A stretch of DNA of 64,000 nucleotides, from the NCBI RefSeq assembly GCF_000019185.1, contig NC_010334.1, forward strand, positions 2,170,001 to 2,234,000, read 5' to 3'. Position 1 is the first letter of the stretch. Each line of letters opens with the position of its first letter. Of this stretch, positions 44,301 through 54,200 are shown one piece after another. The stretch is from Shewanella halifaxensis HAW-EB4 (GTDB taxonomy: Bacteria > Pseudomonadota > Gammaproteobacteria > Enterobacterales > Shewanellaceae). The position numbers were made by a program, and so were the translations under genes. The notes beneath the pieces were generated by a model, which was given only the letters and a program-made list of their open reading frames with translations, did not search any database and was not told the DNA's origin.

Positions 44301-45239
44301 CGTGATTTAGAGTCATTAAAAGCGAGTATGCAGGGCCAAGTTGTACAGGCTATTCGTCAAGTTGCTGATTCTGGTATTGAGAAAAAGGGGCTGGAACAGT
44401 GGAGCTTTGGCGATCTGCCTAAGCAGTTTGAACAAAAGAAAGGCAACTTTGAAGTTAAAGCCTTCCCTGCGCTGGTGGATGATAAAACCAGTGTATCGAT
44501 CAAATTGTTTGATGATCAATTTGAGGCCGAGAAACAACATCGAATTGGTTTGCAGCGATTGCTGTTACTGAATATTCCATCACCAGTAAAACATCTGCAG
44601 AAATCACTGCCAAATAAAGCCAAACTGGCGATGTATTTTAATCCGTTTGGCCAAGTGAATATCTTAATTGATGACATTTTGTCGGCTGCAGTGCAGCAAC
44701 TGCTGGATGAGAAGGGGATCGATGTTCGCTCAGAAACGGCCTTTACTGAGGCTAAAGACTGGGTAAGACAAGAGCTCAACCCTACAGCGGAAAAAATAGC
44801 ATTAAAAGTTGAAGAGATCTTAACTATCTACAATCGTGTTAAGAAACGACTGAAGGGCAAGATCAGCCTAGATATCGCCTTTGCGATGAGTGATATTCAA
44901 AGCCAGCTTGATCAACTGGTGTTTAAAGGCTTTGTAGAGCAATGTGGATGGCAACGTCTTGGGGATTTAAATCGCTATCTAAAAGGAATTGAAAACCGCT
45001 TAGAGAAGTTGCCAGTCGATCCTAATCGAGACCGTTTGCATATGCATAGCATCAATAAGGTACAGGAAGTGTTAAAGGCACAGATGGCGAAGTTACCTAA
45101 GTCTATGCCTGTGCCTGAGGTGTTAATTGAGGCGAGATGGATGATTGAAGAATATCGCGTTTCCTGTTTTGCCCAGGTACTAGGTACCGCTTATCCGATT
45201 TCGGAAAAACGCATTTTGAATCAAATCGCTCAAGCCTAA
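41358..45239 (+). CDS. hrpA: ATP-dependent RNA helicase HrpA
   Basis: HrpA is a large DEAH-box RNA helicase; in E. coli it resolves collided ribosomes. The 1293-residue product has Walker A GETGSGKTT (98-106), DEAH (194-197), SAT (motif III, ITSATIDVDRFS), TNVAETSLTVPGI and QRQGRCGRV (motif VI). Helicase-associated HA2/OB domains follow, and then the long C-terminal DUF3418 region typical of HrpA. The start is TTG, with GGAA 8 nt upstream. Length matches E. coli HrpA (1300). Confidence 0.95.
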   Translation: MSSQQHPLSNAFLNHCYEADAAKIRRRLFRLRKEPDSDKKTSSLETLELLALESRQKVELRLANRPKITYPDSLPVSQKREEIATAIAENQVVIVAGETGSGKTTQLPKICLELGLGSRGLIGHTQPRRLAARSVASRIAEEMNTPLGEAVGFKVRFADAINSDSYIKLMTDGILLAELTNDKYLNQYDAIIIDEAHERSLNIDFILGYLKNVLSKRPDLKVIITSATIDVDRFSKHFNNAPIIEVSGRTYPVETRYRPLVQDQDEDLDLIEGIFAATDELINEGLGDILIFMNGEREIRDVAEQLNRRQYRDTEILPLYARLSYGEQSKVFKSHVGRRIVLATNVAETSLTVPGIRYVIDPGTARISRYSYRTKVQRLPIEPISQASANQRQGRCGRVAPGICIRLYSEDDFISRPGFTDPEILRTNLASVILKMLSIGLGDIEGFPFIQPPDARYIRDGFMLLEELQAVVKKKGQLNLTPLGRQLAHIPVDPRLARMVIEAQQNGCLHESLVITAGLSIQDPRERPMDKKQAADQAHNRFSDKDSDFVSWLNLWDYLKQSQKELSSSQFRKQCKSEFLAYLRVREWQDLYAQLRQATHELKWKLNAPTEELNYEALHRSLLTGLLSHIGFKDKDREYLGARNSKFFVFPGSPLAKKGPKWIMAAELTETSRLFARCCAKIQPEWIEPLATHLVKKNYVEPHFESKQGSVVALENQVLYGLQIVNRRKVQYGPVEPVEAREIFVRSALADGELRTNEAFFIKNQKLLLDIESLEHKSRRRDILVDEQALYAFYEPKIPDGIYNAPKFLKWWKTAKQTTPDLLDFERETLMQRSSDHISLLDFPEKWHKGNLVLKVSYHFEPSTADDGVSVHIPVALINQVDEQDFDWIVPGLREEKCIALIKSLPKALRRNFVPAPDYAKACLQAMTPFELPLIDAMCKQLLRMSGTRISPDDFDSSQFAKHLLVNFKIEGDKGNLLAEGRDLESLKASMQGQVVQAIRQVADSGIEKKGLEQWSFGDLPKQFEQKKGNFEVKAFPALVDDKTSVSIKLFDDQFEAEKQHRIGLQRLLLLNIPSPVKHLQKSLPNKAKLAMYFNPFGQVNILIDDILSAAVQQLLDEKGIDVRSETAFTEAKDWVRQELNPTAEKIALKVEEILTIYNRVKKRLKGKISLDIAFAMSDIQSQLDQLVFKGFVEQCGWQRLGDLNRYLKGIENRLEKLPVDPNRDRLHMHSINKVQEVLKAQMAKLPKSMPVPEVLIEARWMIEEYRVSCFAQVLGTAYPISEKRILNQIAQA

Positions 45240-45369
45240 GCGGCGAATAGCACCTATTACAAACGCACAGCACTCGCTGTGAGTTTTCATGTTTAGCTGT
45301 AAACCGCATTTTATGATGGGGGGAGAAGGCTGGTAAGCTTGCTATAGATGGGACAGCCTTAAAAATAAA

Positions 45370-45397
45370 AGCCAGCGCAAATTGCGCTGGCTTTTTT
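45370..45397 (+). terminator. Terminator after hrpA
   Basis: An 11-bp stem AGCCAGCGCAA (45370-45380) / TTGCGCTGGCT (45382-45392) is followed by six T. The remaining gap to 45510 holds a small ATACC-GATT-GGTAT palindrome (45439-45452) and no gene. Confidence 0.9.
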
Positions 45398-45510
45398 GTT
45401 TTTTTCCTTTATTTTGTAGAGATGTAATCTAATGTCTTATACCGATTGGTATTAGTTAATGATTTAACAACAGAAGAAGACATTCTTAATCACTATCAGG
45501 GAGTAGATAG

Positions 45511-47214
45511 GTGCTTAATCAGCTCGTATTACGTTTGAGTATATGTTGTATACTCTTATCCGCGGATATAGCTGCGGCTAGCACGTTTGAGCGTGCGGCT
45601 GAAGATTGGATAACCCATGAGTTTCAGTCATCGACACTGACAAAAAATGAGCAGCGACAAGAGATGCTGTGGTTTATCAATGCTGCTAAACCTTATCGAA
45701 ATCTCACGATCCGAGTGACCTCAGAACGGATCCCTACGCATATTTATGAATCTGAAGTTTTAGCAAAAGCATTTTATGAGATCACCGGGATCTACGTTGT
45801 CCATGAGGTGACGGGGGAAGGCGATGTGTTACATAAAATGTCGATACAAAATTCCACTGAGCAGAATTTATATGATGCCTATATTAGTGACAGTGACCTA
45901 ATTGGTACTCATTTCAGGCAAGATTATGTCGTTCCTTTGAGCGATTTTATTACCGGTTCTGGTAAGAATGTCACCTCTCCTACACTGGATTTAGAAGACT
46001 TTATTGGTCTGAGTTTTACAGCCAGCCCTGATGGTAAGTTATATCAGTTACCCGATCAGCAATTTGTAAATCTGTATTGGTATCGAAAAGATTGGTTTTC
46101 GAAACCAGAACTCAAGAATTTATTTAGAACCTTGTATGGCTATGAGCTAGCAGTCCCTCAAAATTGGCAAGCTTACGAAGACATTGCTGAGTTTTTTAGT
46201 GATAAAGTGAAAGAGATCGACGGCAAGCGTATTTATGGTCATATGGATTATGCGAAGAAACATCCCTCATTAGGTTGGCGTATTTCCGACGCTTGGCTGT
46301 CTATGGCTGGGGTCGGTGACAAGGGCTTGCCTAATGGCACACCCGTTGATGAATGGGGGATCCGTGTCGAAGATTGTCACCCCGTTGGCGCGAGCACCTC
46401 AAGAGGCGGCGCGCTCAATAGTCCCGCCGCTGTTTATGCCGTCGAGAAATATGTCGATTGGCTTAAATACGCACCACCTGAGTCCAGAAACCTCTACTTC
46501 TCACAGTCTCTTGGCTGGGCAGCTAAAGGGGTTATTGCCCAGCAAATATTTTGGTATAGCGCCGACATTGAAAACTTAGTCACACCAGGCTCCGTTCTGC
46601 TGAATGAAGATGGTACGCCAAAGTGGCGTGTCGCCCCTTCACCCGTTGGTAAATATTGGCAAGATGGGATGAAATCGGGCTATCAAGATGCAGGAGCCTG
46701 GACCTTTTTAAAGTCGACACCATTAGAAAGGCGCCAAGCAGCTTGGCTCTATGCTCAGTTTGTCGTCTCAAAAACCGTGAGTCTGAAGAAGTTTCTTAAA
46801 GGCTATACTCCAGTTCGATTATCAGATCTTCAATCGGAGCAAGTCTCTGAACTCGCACCTTATTTAGGTGGTTTAATTGAGTTTTATCGAAGTCGTGGCC
46901 GGCAAGTATGGACGCCTACGGGGAATAATGTCCCTGATTACCCCGGAATTGCTAAATATTGGTGGCAGCATATCGCTATGATTGTAGAAGGCGATAAGAG
47001 TGCTCAACAAGCATTAGATCAAATGGCGCAGGTCGTTGATGAACATTTAGCCTCGCTTGAGCAAAGTGATATGCAGCGCTGTGCACCTAAATTGAATCCC
47101 ATCACGAGTATTGAAGCTTGGCTTGAAAATCCAGGCTCTCCTAAAATGCAAAACGATGAGAAACCAAAGGGGCGGACATTACCTTATGAGGAGGCTATTC
47201 GTGTTTGGCAATAA
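45511..47214 (+). CDS. Extracellular solute-binding protein (sugar/glycerol ABC type)
   Basis: A 567-residue exported protein with a signal peptide (MLNQLVLRLSICCILLSADIAA) and a family 1-type solute-binding fold resembling large carbohydrate or polyol-binding proteins. Visible blocks are IRVTSERIPTHIYESEVLAKAFYEITG, PLSDFITGSGKNV, LYQLPDQQFVNLYWYRKDWF and DAGAWTFLKSTPLERRQAAWLYAQF. The start is GTG with AGGGAG 7 nt upstream. No permease or ATPase gene is nearby. It overlaps the next binding-protein gene by 14 nt. The ligand is unknown; it might feed a transporter elsewhere or act as a sensor partner. Confidence 0.85.
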   Translation: MLNQLVLRLSICCILLSADIAAASTFERAAEDWITHEFQSSTLTKNEQRQEMLWFINAAKPYRNLTIRVTSERIPTHIYESEVLAKAFYEITGIYVVHEVTGEGDVLHKMSIQNSTEQNLYDAYISDSDLIGTHFRQDYVVPLSDFITGSGKNVTSPTLDLEDFIGLSFTASPDGKLYQLPDQQFVNLYWYRKDWFSKPELKNLFRTLYGYELAVPQNWQAYEDIAEFFSDKVKEIDGKRIYGHMDYAKKHPSLGWRISDAWLSMAGVGDKGLPNGTPVDEWGIRVEDCHPVGASTSRGGALNSPAAVYAVEKYVDWLKYAPPESRNLYFSQSLGWAAKGVIAQQIFWYSADIENLVTPGSVLLNEDGTPKWRVAPSPVGKYWQDGMKSGYQDAGAWTFLKSTPLERRQAAWLYAQFVVSKTVSLKKFLKGYTPVRLSDLQSEQVSELAPYLGGLIEFYRSRGRQVWTPTGNNVPDYPGIAKYWWQHIAMIVEGDKSAQQALDQMAQVVDEHLASLEQSDMQRCAPKLNPITSIEAWLENPGSPKMQNDEKPKGRTLPYEEAIRVWQ

Positions 47215-48061
47215 TATTCGCTGGCTTGGTCTTTTGTTTGTCGGATTCACTGTGCCAGTTCTATCTATGCCAGTTCATAGCGCTGTAAACTATAGCGCTG
47301 TATACCATAGCGCGGTTGAACCTAGTGATAATTTAACGGTTATCACTGCAAAGCAAGTTGTCTTGCCAATTGATGCCTCACTTAGCGAGACACCGCCCAG
47401 TCTGCAGATCTTAACCTATGAAGCCGCGCCATTTGCCTATTTAGAGCAGGGGGCTCAAAGTGGGTTATTAGTTGAGTTACTCGCAGAGCTATTCAAGCGC
47501 GCAGATCTGGACTACCAATTGAGCTTTGTCCCGTTAAAGCGGGCGCTATTGACGACGCTACAGCATGAGAATTACTGCGTTACCCCAGTAAATAGGAGCC
47601 AAGAGCGAGAAGCAAAATATCGATGGATAAGCCCTATGCTTATCTCGCGATATGGGCTTTACAGTTCTGATAGCCAGCAGATAGCGTTAACCAGCTTAAG
47701 TGATGCCAAATCACTGACCATAGGCTCTTACTTAGGCAGTGGTATTGCCGAATATCTCTTGGATTTAGGTTATAACGTCGAATTGGCCTCGCAAAGACAG
47801 CAAAACATCAAAAAACTACAATATCAGCGTATCGATTTAATGGCATCGGAGTTAATGAGTGCACGGGAAGATATGCGAGTGATGAATGCAGAGTTAGGGG
47901 AACCTGAATTGGTGTTTTATACCTCTATACGTGCGATGGCTTGTAATTTGGACTTGGATTCAAAGATAAAAAACCATCTCGATTCTGCCTTATTGGCAAT
48001 GTATCAAGATGGTTTTATTGATAGCTTATATTTACGCTATGGCGTCACTATAAGCTTGTAA
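47201..48061 (+). CDS. Periplasmic binding protein, amino-acid type (SBP family 3)
   Basis: A 286-residue exported protein with family 3 binding-domain features: LQILTYEAAPFAYLEQGAQSGLLVELLAELFKRADL and FVPLKRALLTTLQHENYCV. It also has RWISPMLISRYGLYSSD and the closing ALLAMYQDGFIDSLYLRYG. The signal peptide (NIRWLGLLFVGFTVPVLSMP) is followed by a 5-residue motif repeated three times (HSAVN, YSAVY, HSAVE). GTG 47201 is preferred because GAGGAGG lies 6 nt upstream; upstream in-frame starts back to 47111 would run deep inside the previous gene. Overlap of 14 nt with that gene indicates coupling. Confidence 0.82.
   Translation: MFGNNIRWLGLLFVGFTVPVLSMPVHSAVNYSAVYHSAVEPSDNLTVITAKQVVLPIDASLSETPPSLQILTYEAAPFAYLEQGAQSGLLVELLAELFKRADLDYQLSFVPLKRALLTTLQHENYCVTPVNRSQEREAKYRWISPMLISRYGLYSSDSQQIALTSLSDAKSLTIGSYLGSGIAEYLLDLGYNVELASQRQQNIKKLQYQRIDLMASELMSAREDMRVMNAELGEPELVFYTSIRAMACNLDLDSKIKNHLDSALLAMYQDGFIDSLYLRYGVTISL
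47276..47320 (+). repeat. Three 15-bp tandem repeats within the binding-protein gene
   Basis: Three consecutive 15-base units code HSAVN, YSAVY and HSAVE just after the signal peptide. The DNA units share the core AGCGCTGTA or AGCGCGGTT. The unit count may vary between strains. Confidence 0.6.
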
Positions 48062-48081
48062 CGTCTCGCTTCTAAGCCTGA

Positions 48082-49083
48082 CTATTTAAGTTGCGCCATG
48101 ATGTTGCCTGAAAGATACTGAGCAAAGTTATGACCGTGGTTTTGCAGCATCTTAGGGAACATAGAGATCTGAGTTTGCCCTGGAAATGTATTGATCTCAT
48201 TGAGTAGGATCTCATTTTCATCAGTTAAGAAGAAGTCGATTCTCGACAGGTGTCTTAACTTCATCCCTTTAAAGGCTTTAATTGCATATTCTTGAATTTG
48301 CTTAGCAATAACCTCGTCAACATCGGCTTCAATAACCGTTTGTGCTTGGCTATTTTCAGCATATTTTTCATCGAAACTATAGAAAGTGTTACTCGCACAA
48401 ATGATTTCACCCGGCTTAGTGGCGATGATCTCACCGTCGACCTCATAGGCGGCGACTTCTAGCTCACGAGCATTAATGGTTTTTTCTACCACAACATAAG
48501 GTGAGTATTTAAAGGCTTCTTCTAAAGAGTTGGCAAGTTGCTCTTTATTATCTACACGGTAACAACCCACAGATGAGCCTTGTGATGCGGCCTTGATAAA
48601 AATAGAGCCCCACTTTTCTAGCGCTCGTTCGGTCTCTTCAATGGCTTGTTGATTAAACTCATTTAAGAAAATATATGGCGTATTACGGATCCCAAGCGCA
48701 CTGAACCACATTTTTGCGGTGACTTTATTAAAGCAGTTACTGCTCGCTTCTGAGTCACAACCAAAGTACGGAAGGTTTATCAACTCAAAGTAAGATTGAA
48801 TATCGCCAGTTTCACCCGGATAGCCATGAATACAAGGAATAACGTAATCAACATCCCATGGCGCTTTGCTCTGATCATTGAAGCGAATTTGTTTGCTGTT
48901 GGTTAACTCACACAGCTCACCCGCTTGAGTACGGTATTGGCCTTTTGCATTAAGCTCGACACGCAGCACATTGAAGTGTGGTAGAGTCGCTAATTGAGTT
49001 TCAAAAAAATTGGCCGATAAGAGTGAGATGCTGTGCTCATCGCCACCGCCGCCACACAATAGTAATAAATTCTTTTGGGTCAT
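48082..49083 (-). CDS. ddl: D-alanine--D-alanine ligase
   Basis: Ddl joins two D-alanines with ATP for peptidoglycan precursor synthesis. The 333-residue ATP-grasp protein is of the branch seen in Vibrio and Shewanella: LLLCGGGGDEHSISLLSANFF, CIHGYPGETGDIQSYFELINLPYFGC, FIKAASQGSSVGCYRV, KTINARELEVAAYEVDG, and RIDFFLTDENEILLNEINTFPG with the metal-binding acid and Asn. GGAGA precedes the ATG. It converges with the binding-protein gene, leaving only 20 bp between stop codons, and lies downstream of recD on the same strand. Confidence 0.94.
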   Translation of the reverse strand: MTQKNLLLLCGGGGDEHSISLLSANFFETQLATLPHFNVLRVELNAKGQYRTQAGELCELTNSKQIRFNDQSKAPWDVDYVIPCIHGYPGETGDIQSYFELINLPYFGCDSEASSNCFNKVTAKMWFSALGIRNTPYIFLNEFNQQAIEETERALEKWGSIFIKAASQGSSVGCYRVDNKEQLANSLEEAFKYSPYVVVEKTINARELEVAAYEVDGEIIATKPGEIICASNTFYSFDEKYAENSQAQTVIEADVDEVIAKQIQEYAIKAFKGMKLRHLSRIDFFLTDENEILLNEINTFPGQTQISMFPKMLQNHGHNFAQYLSGNIMAQLK

Positions 49084-49254
49084 TTTGTCTCCACCGGTTA
49101 CCCATGATAAAAGTCAGCTGGATCACTATGGCTGAATCACTTTTTAATGCAAGTTTTGCCGAGTCGATTTAGCTTAAATGCTGCTTTTATATTCGAGTAT
49201 TTGCCATTATTTACATCTTAACTAAATTAAGGCTTACAAAGTTATTCACTTGGT

Positions 49255-51228
49255 TTATTCCTCGCGCCATAATCGCTGAGCTAATCCCGATGCACGCTGG
49301 GTTAGGCAGGTACTTGCGTGCTCAAATACTCTTTGGCTTCCCAGGCAAGTAAAGTGGTGTTTAGCTCGAGTAATGGCAGTATAAATCAACTCTTTAGACA
49401 GTAACTGTTGCTGGGCAATACTTGGCCTTATCGGCAGTACTAAAGAGACGTGACTAAACTCACTGCCTTGGCTTTTATGTACCGTCATTGCATAACAGGT
49501 TTCATGGCTTGGCAGTCTAGCAGGCAAGACTTTAAGCAAGCTACCGTCGGCCTGGATAAAGTGCGCCATTAAGCGACCCGTTTCGCTGTGATTATCGGGT
49601 AAAATAAGCCCTATATCACCATTAAACAGCCCAAGGTTGTAATCGTTGCTCTGTATGATAATCGGTCTCCCAGCGTAAAACTCTTGCTCGGGATTAATGA
49701 GACCTTGTGCGGCGAGAGCCATCGTCACGCCTTGGTTGATCCCCTCTACGCCGTATTCACCCGCTCGCATCGCACATAGAATGCGATACTGATTAAAGCA
49801 GTCGATAATGGCCTCAGCATCGCCTTGTGTTTGGCTTATCTGGGCTAAATAAACGCCGTACTGCTGAACGGCTTGGGCCAATAAGCTTTCCAGTCCAGTA
49901 TTAGTTTGAGCACTGCTATGGGTGTTAACCAAGCCATGTTCTATCCACTGCAACTCCTGATAGCCTGTCTGCCATACCTGTGCAATACGCGCAATATTAG
50001 CGTGATTGACCGCGGCGGCTAGCTGGCCAATACCGGCATCACCTTTGAAACGATGACTGTGCATTAACATGCAGAGGCTATCGCCAATCTTGGGGTTAGG
50101 GTTGATAAACTCAGATAACTCAGTGCTGGTTAGCTGACTGAGTAGCTCCGCTTGGGATTGCGAATAACGCATATGCCAGCGGCTTTGCTTGGTTGTTTTA
50201 GAGACTTGCTTCAAGCCTTGGCAAATATCCGCGAGCACAGCGCCAGCCTCCACTGAGGCCAGCTGATCCTGATCGCCAAGTAAAATGAGTCTGGCGTGCT
50301 CAGGTAGCGCAGATAACACCTTGTGCATCATAGGTAAGTCGACCATAGAGGCTTCATCGATCACTAAGAGATCGAGTCTTAACGGGTTATCTTTATGGTG
50401 CCTAAACTGGTGTGAATTAGGAATAACCCCTAACAAGCGGTGCAGGGTGGCCGCTTCTTCTGGAATGTTGGCTATATTTTTGTCTAAATCGGCGACGCCC
50501 GCTTGGCTTAGATCATTAGCAAGCCGCTGCTTTGAGGCCTTAATCGACTCACTTAAACGCGCTGCCGCTTTACCTGTTGGCGCCACCAGTCGAATGGTTA
50601 ACTCTTGCCCTTCGCACAACAAATACAGTAACTTAGTCACCGTAGTCGTTTTACCTGTACCCGGGCCGCCAGTAATGACGGCTAACTTCTTAGTCATTGC
50701 CGTGGCGGTGGCTATTTTTTGCCAGTCATATTGCTGCTCTGTCGGAGGAAAAAGTTTGGACAGTAACTCGCTTGCTTGCTCAATACTGGCGTCGCTCTGT
50801 TCACTGGTTTGTGGCGAATGGGCTAAACGCTTGAGCGCGCCTGCGACCTCTTTTTCGTAGTGGTAATACCGCTGTAGATAAAGGTTACCTTTATCCATAA
50901 TAAGTGGCTTAGGCTCTTCATCTTCAGGCGTGCCGATGGCATCGAATGCTAATAGCGCTTGCTCTAGCTGACTCAGATCTAGGTTAATCTGGCATTGACT
51001 GCTTTGTTCTTTAAACGGATTAGTTAAATCTATCTGTTTTAGCGGCAAGCAAGTATGTTGGCTCGACAGATGCTGACTAACAAGGGCACAGATAAGCGTA
51101 AACAGTGGCGATGAATCATGATGCTGCTTGGTCATCTCTAACGCAAAGTGGCGATCAAGAGAGGTGAGCAGACGCTCATTTTGCCACTGTTTCAACAATT
51201 CATTAATCGGCAGAGTCGTTGTTATCAT
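49255..51228 (-). CDS. recD: Exodeoxyribonuclease V alpha subunit RecD
   Basis: RecD is the 5'-3' helicase motor of the RecBCD complex that processes double-strand breaks. The 657-residue superfamily 1B protein has Walker A GGPGTGKTTT (187-196), Walker B LLVIDEASMVDLPMM, LLGDQDQLASVEAGAVL, and the late motif AMTVHKSQGSEFSHVSLVLP. Length is slightly over E. coli RecD (608). Its start overlaps the recB stop by 4 nt (ATGA). Confidence 0.96.
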   Translation of the reverse strand: MITTTLPINELLKQWQNERLLTSLDRHFALEMTKQHHDSSPLFTLICALVSQHLSSQHTCLPLKQIDLTNPFKEQSSQCQINLDLSQLEQALLAFDAIGTPEDEEPKPLIMDKGNLYLQRYYHYEKEVAGALKRLAHSPQTSEQSDASIEQASELLSKLFPPTEQQYDWQKIATATAMTKKLAVITGGPGTGKTTTVTKLLYLLCEGQELTIRLVAPTGKAAARLSESIKASKQRLANDLSQAGVADLDKNIANIPEEAATLHRLLGVIPNSHQFRHHKDNPLRLDLLVIDEASMVDLPMMHKVLSALPEHARLILLGDQDQLASVEAGAVLADICQGLKQVSKTTKQSRWHMRYSQSQAELLSQLTSTELSEFINPNPKIGDSLCMLMHSHRFKGDAGIGQLAAAVNHANIARIAQVWQTGYQELQWIEHGLVNTHSSAQTNTGLESLLAQAVQQYGVYLAQISQTQGDAEAIIDCFNQYRILCAMRAGEYGVEGINQGVTMALAAQGLINPEQEFYAGRPIIIQSNDYNLGLFNGDIGLILPDNHSETGRLMAHFIQADGSLLKVLPARLPSHETCYAMTVHKSQGSEFSHVSLVLPIRPSIAQQQLLSKELIYTAITRAKHHFTCLGSQRVFEHASTCLTQRASGLAQRLWREE

Positions 51229-54200
51229 TTGACCTCCACAGAGGTATTATCTTGTGCCATTGAGCCTGACGTTGGAGCTGACATTGAGAGTGTCTCACAG
51301 TGTTGAGTTGCCGAGTTTGTAAATAACGCATCTAGCTTTTCGATAAGTAATTTAGGCGGCTTGTCGTAATACACACCCGATTGAGGGCTATTAACAGACA
51401 TCCCCCGTAAAAACAGATAGAAACTGCCACCCATATGCAGATCATAATCGTAGTTTGCCATGCGCAGTGAAAGGTAGCGGTGCAGGGCAAGCGTGTAGAT
51501 AATATATTGCAGATCATAACGGTGAGAGCGAATGGCTTGTTGCATATTGCTGTAATGATACTGACTCAAGTCATCGCCTAGATGATTCGACTTGTAATCG
51601 GCAATAAAGTACTGATTATTATGCTCAAAGGTTAAATCGATAAAGCCTTTTAACATGCCTTGTAAGTCATCAAAGCTAAGGCCTGCGCTATAGCCAAACT
51701 CAGTTAACAGGGCATTAAGTTTATCGGCGTTAAGGGCTGATATCGGCAGATAAAACTCCATTTCAACTAGCTTTTGCTGTGGCATTAATTGCGCAAGCTT
51801 CAAAGAACTATCGGTAGCAAGGGGGGCATGCAATAGGTCGATATACCATAGTTTTAGCACCTCAACCCAAGTTTCATCTATGCCATATTTACTCATAGCG
51901 ATGGGTAATTGCTCATCTAAATCGGTTTCGGCCTGAGTAAAATCAATTAGCTCTAGCACCAAGTGCATAAAGCTACCAGCATTTGCGCCGCGCTCAAAGG
52001 TAAAGCGAGAGGGGGTATTATCAACCTCATCGATAATGACATCTACTTCTGGAAAGACCTCATCATCTGCGCCTGGCAATACCTTCTCATGGGCTAAGTG
52101 TTTGACAAGACCAGAATAACTACCCACACGCCAAGGTGTAAGGTGTGGGCGTTTGAGCACTTTAGGGGCAAAGTGAGTCTCTATAGACTCATCTCTTGCC
52201 AAGATTATTGGCTCAGCGCTCAGCGCGACATCGCTGCCAGCAGGCGCGAGCTCTTTTAGGCTAATGGCGTCGGGCGTTGAAGCTTGCAATCGTTTAGCTT
52301 GAGTAAGCAGCCTTTCATAATCACAGGCTTTATCTTCAATCCCTAGCAAATAACCGATAGCGGTTTCATGTAATTGACTGCTCATACCTGACTTTTTAGT
52401 AAAGCGGCTGTGGTTGGCAATATACAGGTAGCACTTGAGTACTGGGCGAGTTAGCGCGACATAGAGTAAGCGCAGATCTTCGGCCAAGGTTTCACGCTTT
52501 TGACGTTCCCAGCCTTCCTCACTCTGCTCAATATCCCAGATAAGTTTATTGTTATCGTGATACAGCATAGGTGAAGGTTTTTTACGATTATCACGACTTA
52601 AGCTGACAAACGGCACAAAGCAGATAGGGTATTCAAGCCCCTTACTCTTATGGATAGTGACAATCTGTACTAAGTTCTGCTCGCTTTCTAAGCGCAGCTG
52701 CGCCTCTTCACTTGGCTGGTTTTCAATTAGCGCTTGCTCGAACCAGTTAATGAGTGCGCTGCTGCCATCGAGTTCGGTGGCTTTTTGCTGCAGCAGTTCA
52801 CCAAGGTGCCTAAAATCTGTTAGACGTCGTTCACCCTCTTCAGCATTGAGTAAACGCTCGATGATCTGGGTTTGACTGGCCAAGGTTAATAACGCCGGCA
52901 TAATGCCGCGCTTTAGCCACACTTGATGCAGCTGCGCAAATTGCTCAAGCAGTGTTTGGCGACTATCTTCATCTTGGTTAAAGTGATGAATCGCCTCGGC
53001 GCTGTAACCGAGTAGTGATGTGGCAAGCGCACTTCTTAATGCGCGCTCATCTTTAGGGTCGGCCATGGCATAAAGCACGAGTGTAAGCTCTCGGGCTTCT
53101 AAGGTATTAAACACGCTGTCTCGGCTTAAAAATACCGCGCCAATTTGGCGTAAGCTTAATGCCGATTTAATGACATTTGCTTCATGGCGGTCTCTGACCA
53201 ATACGGCAATATCTTTCGCTTTGAGCGGCTTATCGCCAATAGCGCACAGATTTTGCTGTGCATCTGTGAGTAATAACGCAATTTCATTGGCGACATCATC
53301 GGCTAATAACTGCCGCGCGGTCGTCTTATTGAGGCCTTTTTCGCTCTCTTCGCTTAATACTCTCAGTCTTAATGCGCTTTTATCTTCTACTTGCTCTTTG
53401 AGGCTTTTTTTATCGGCAAAACTCGAGGCTTTAACGGCCTCAAACGGAATCGACTGACTGATAAAAGGGTCTGCTCGGTGGCTAAAAATGCCATTAACGG
53501 CATCAACCATCTGTCTATTCGAGCGATAGTTAGTATCTAGATTGTAATGTTTGGCGGTTTGCTCTCGCGCCTGGATATAGGTGTGAATATCAGCGCCGCG
53601 AAATGCGTAAATCGCTTGTTTGGGATCGCCAATCATCAACAGGCTGAGCTTGTCCTGTTGCGCCGGGCTGCTATCAGAAGCTGTGCTTTGATAAATGGTG
53701 TTAAAGATCTCAAACTGCAACGGATCGGTATCTTGGAACTCATCAATTAATGCCACAGGAAAGCGTTGGCTAATACTGCTGGCCAGGCTATTGTCTGTTG
53801 ACGCACTAAGTGCACCAGCAAGGGTTAGCAGCAGATCATCAGGCGTCAGCAGGTTGCGCTCAAGTTTTTGCTTGGCAAAACGCTTGGCAATGCCATCTCT
53901 GGCGCAATAAAGAAAGCTTGGAATTAAATTTGAGGTTAACTGAGTGAGTCGCTCCATATGAGCAAGCATAGGTGCTTGCTCTGCTGATGGGATCTCTCCG
54001 CCTTTATTTAATTTAAGGCTATTGAGTGACAAAGCCTCAAGCGCCTTTGCGGGGGGTAAGCCTTGGCCGAAGGTTACCCAGTTATCGATATCATCGAGCA
54101 TTTTGGCAAGTTTAGGGTAGCCGTCTGCTTTTTTACCAAAACGTGCCCCGTTGAGTGGCAATGCATGTAGCATGGTTTCAGTCTGTTCGCGCTCTGTTGG

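Noticed and set aside
45439..45452. ATACC-GATT-GGTAT, resembling the ends of the foldback element
   Set aside because: Only the terminal few bases are shared and no internal element sequence is present; too short to call a solo copy.
50285..50860. 191-codon plus-strand frame inside recD
   Set aside because: It is antisense to the conserved RecD motor domain including Walker A; composition is rich in Ser/Cys/Ala as expected for an antisense shadow.
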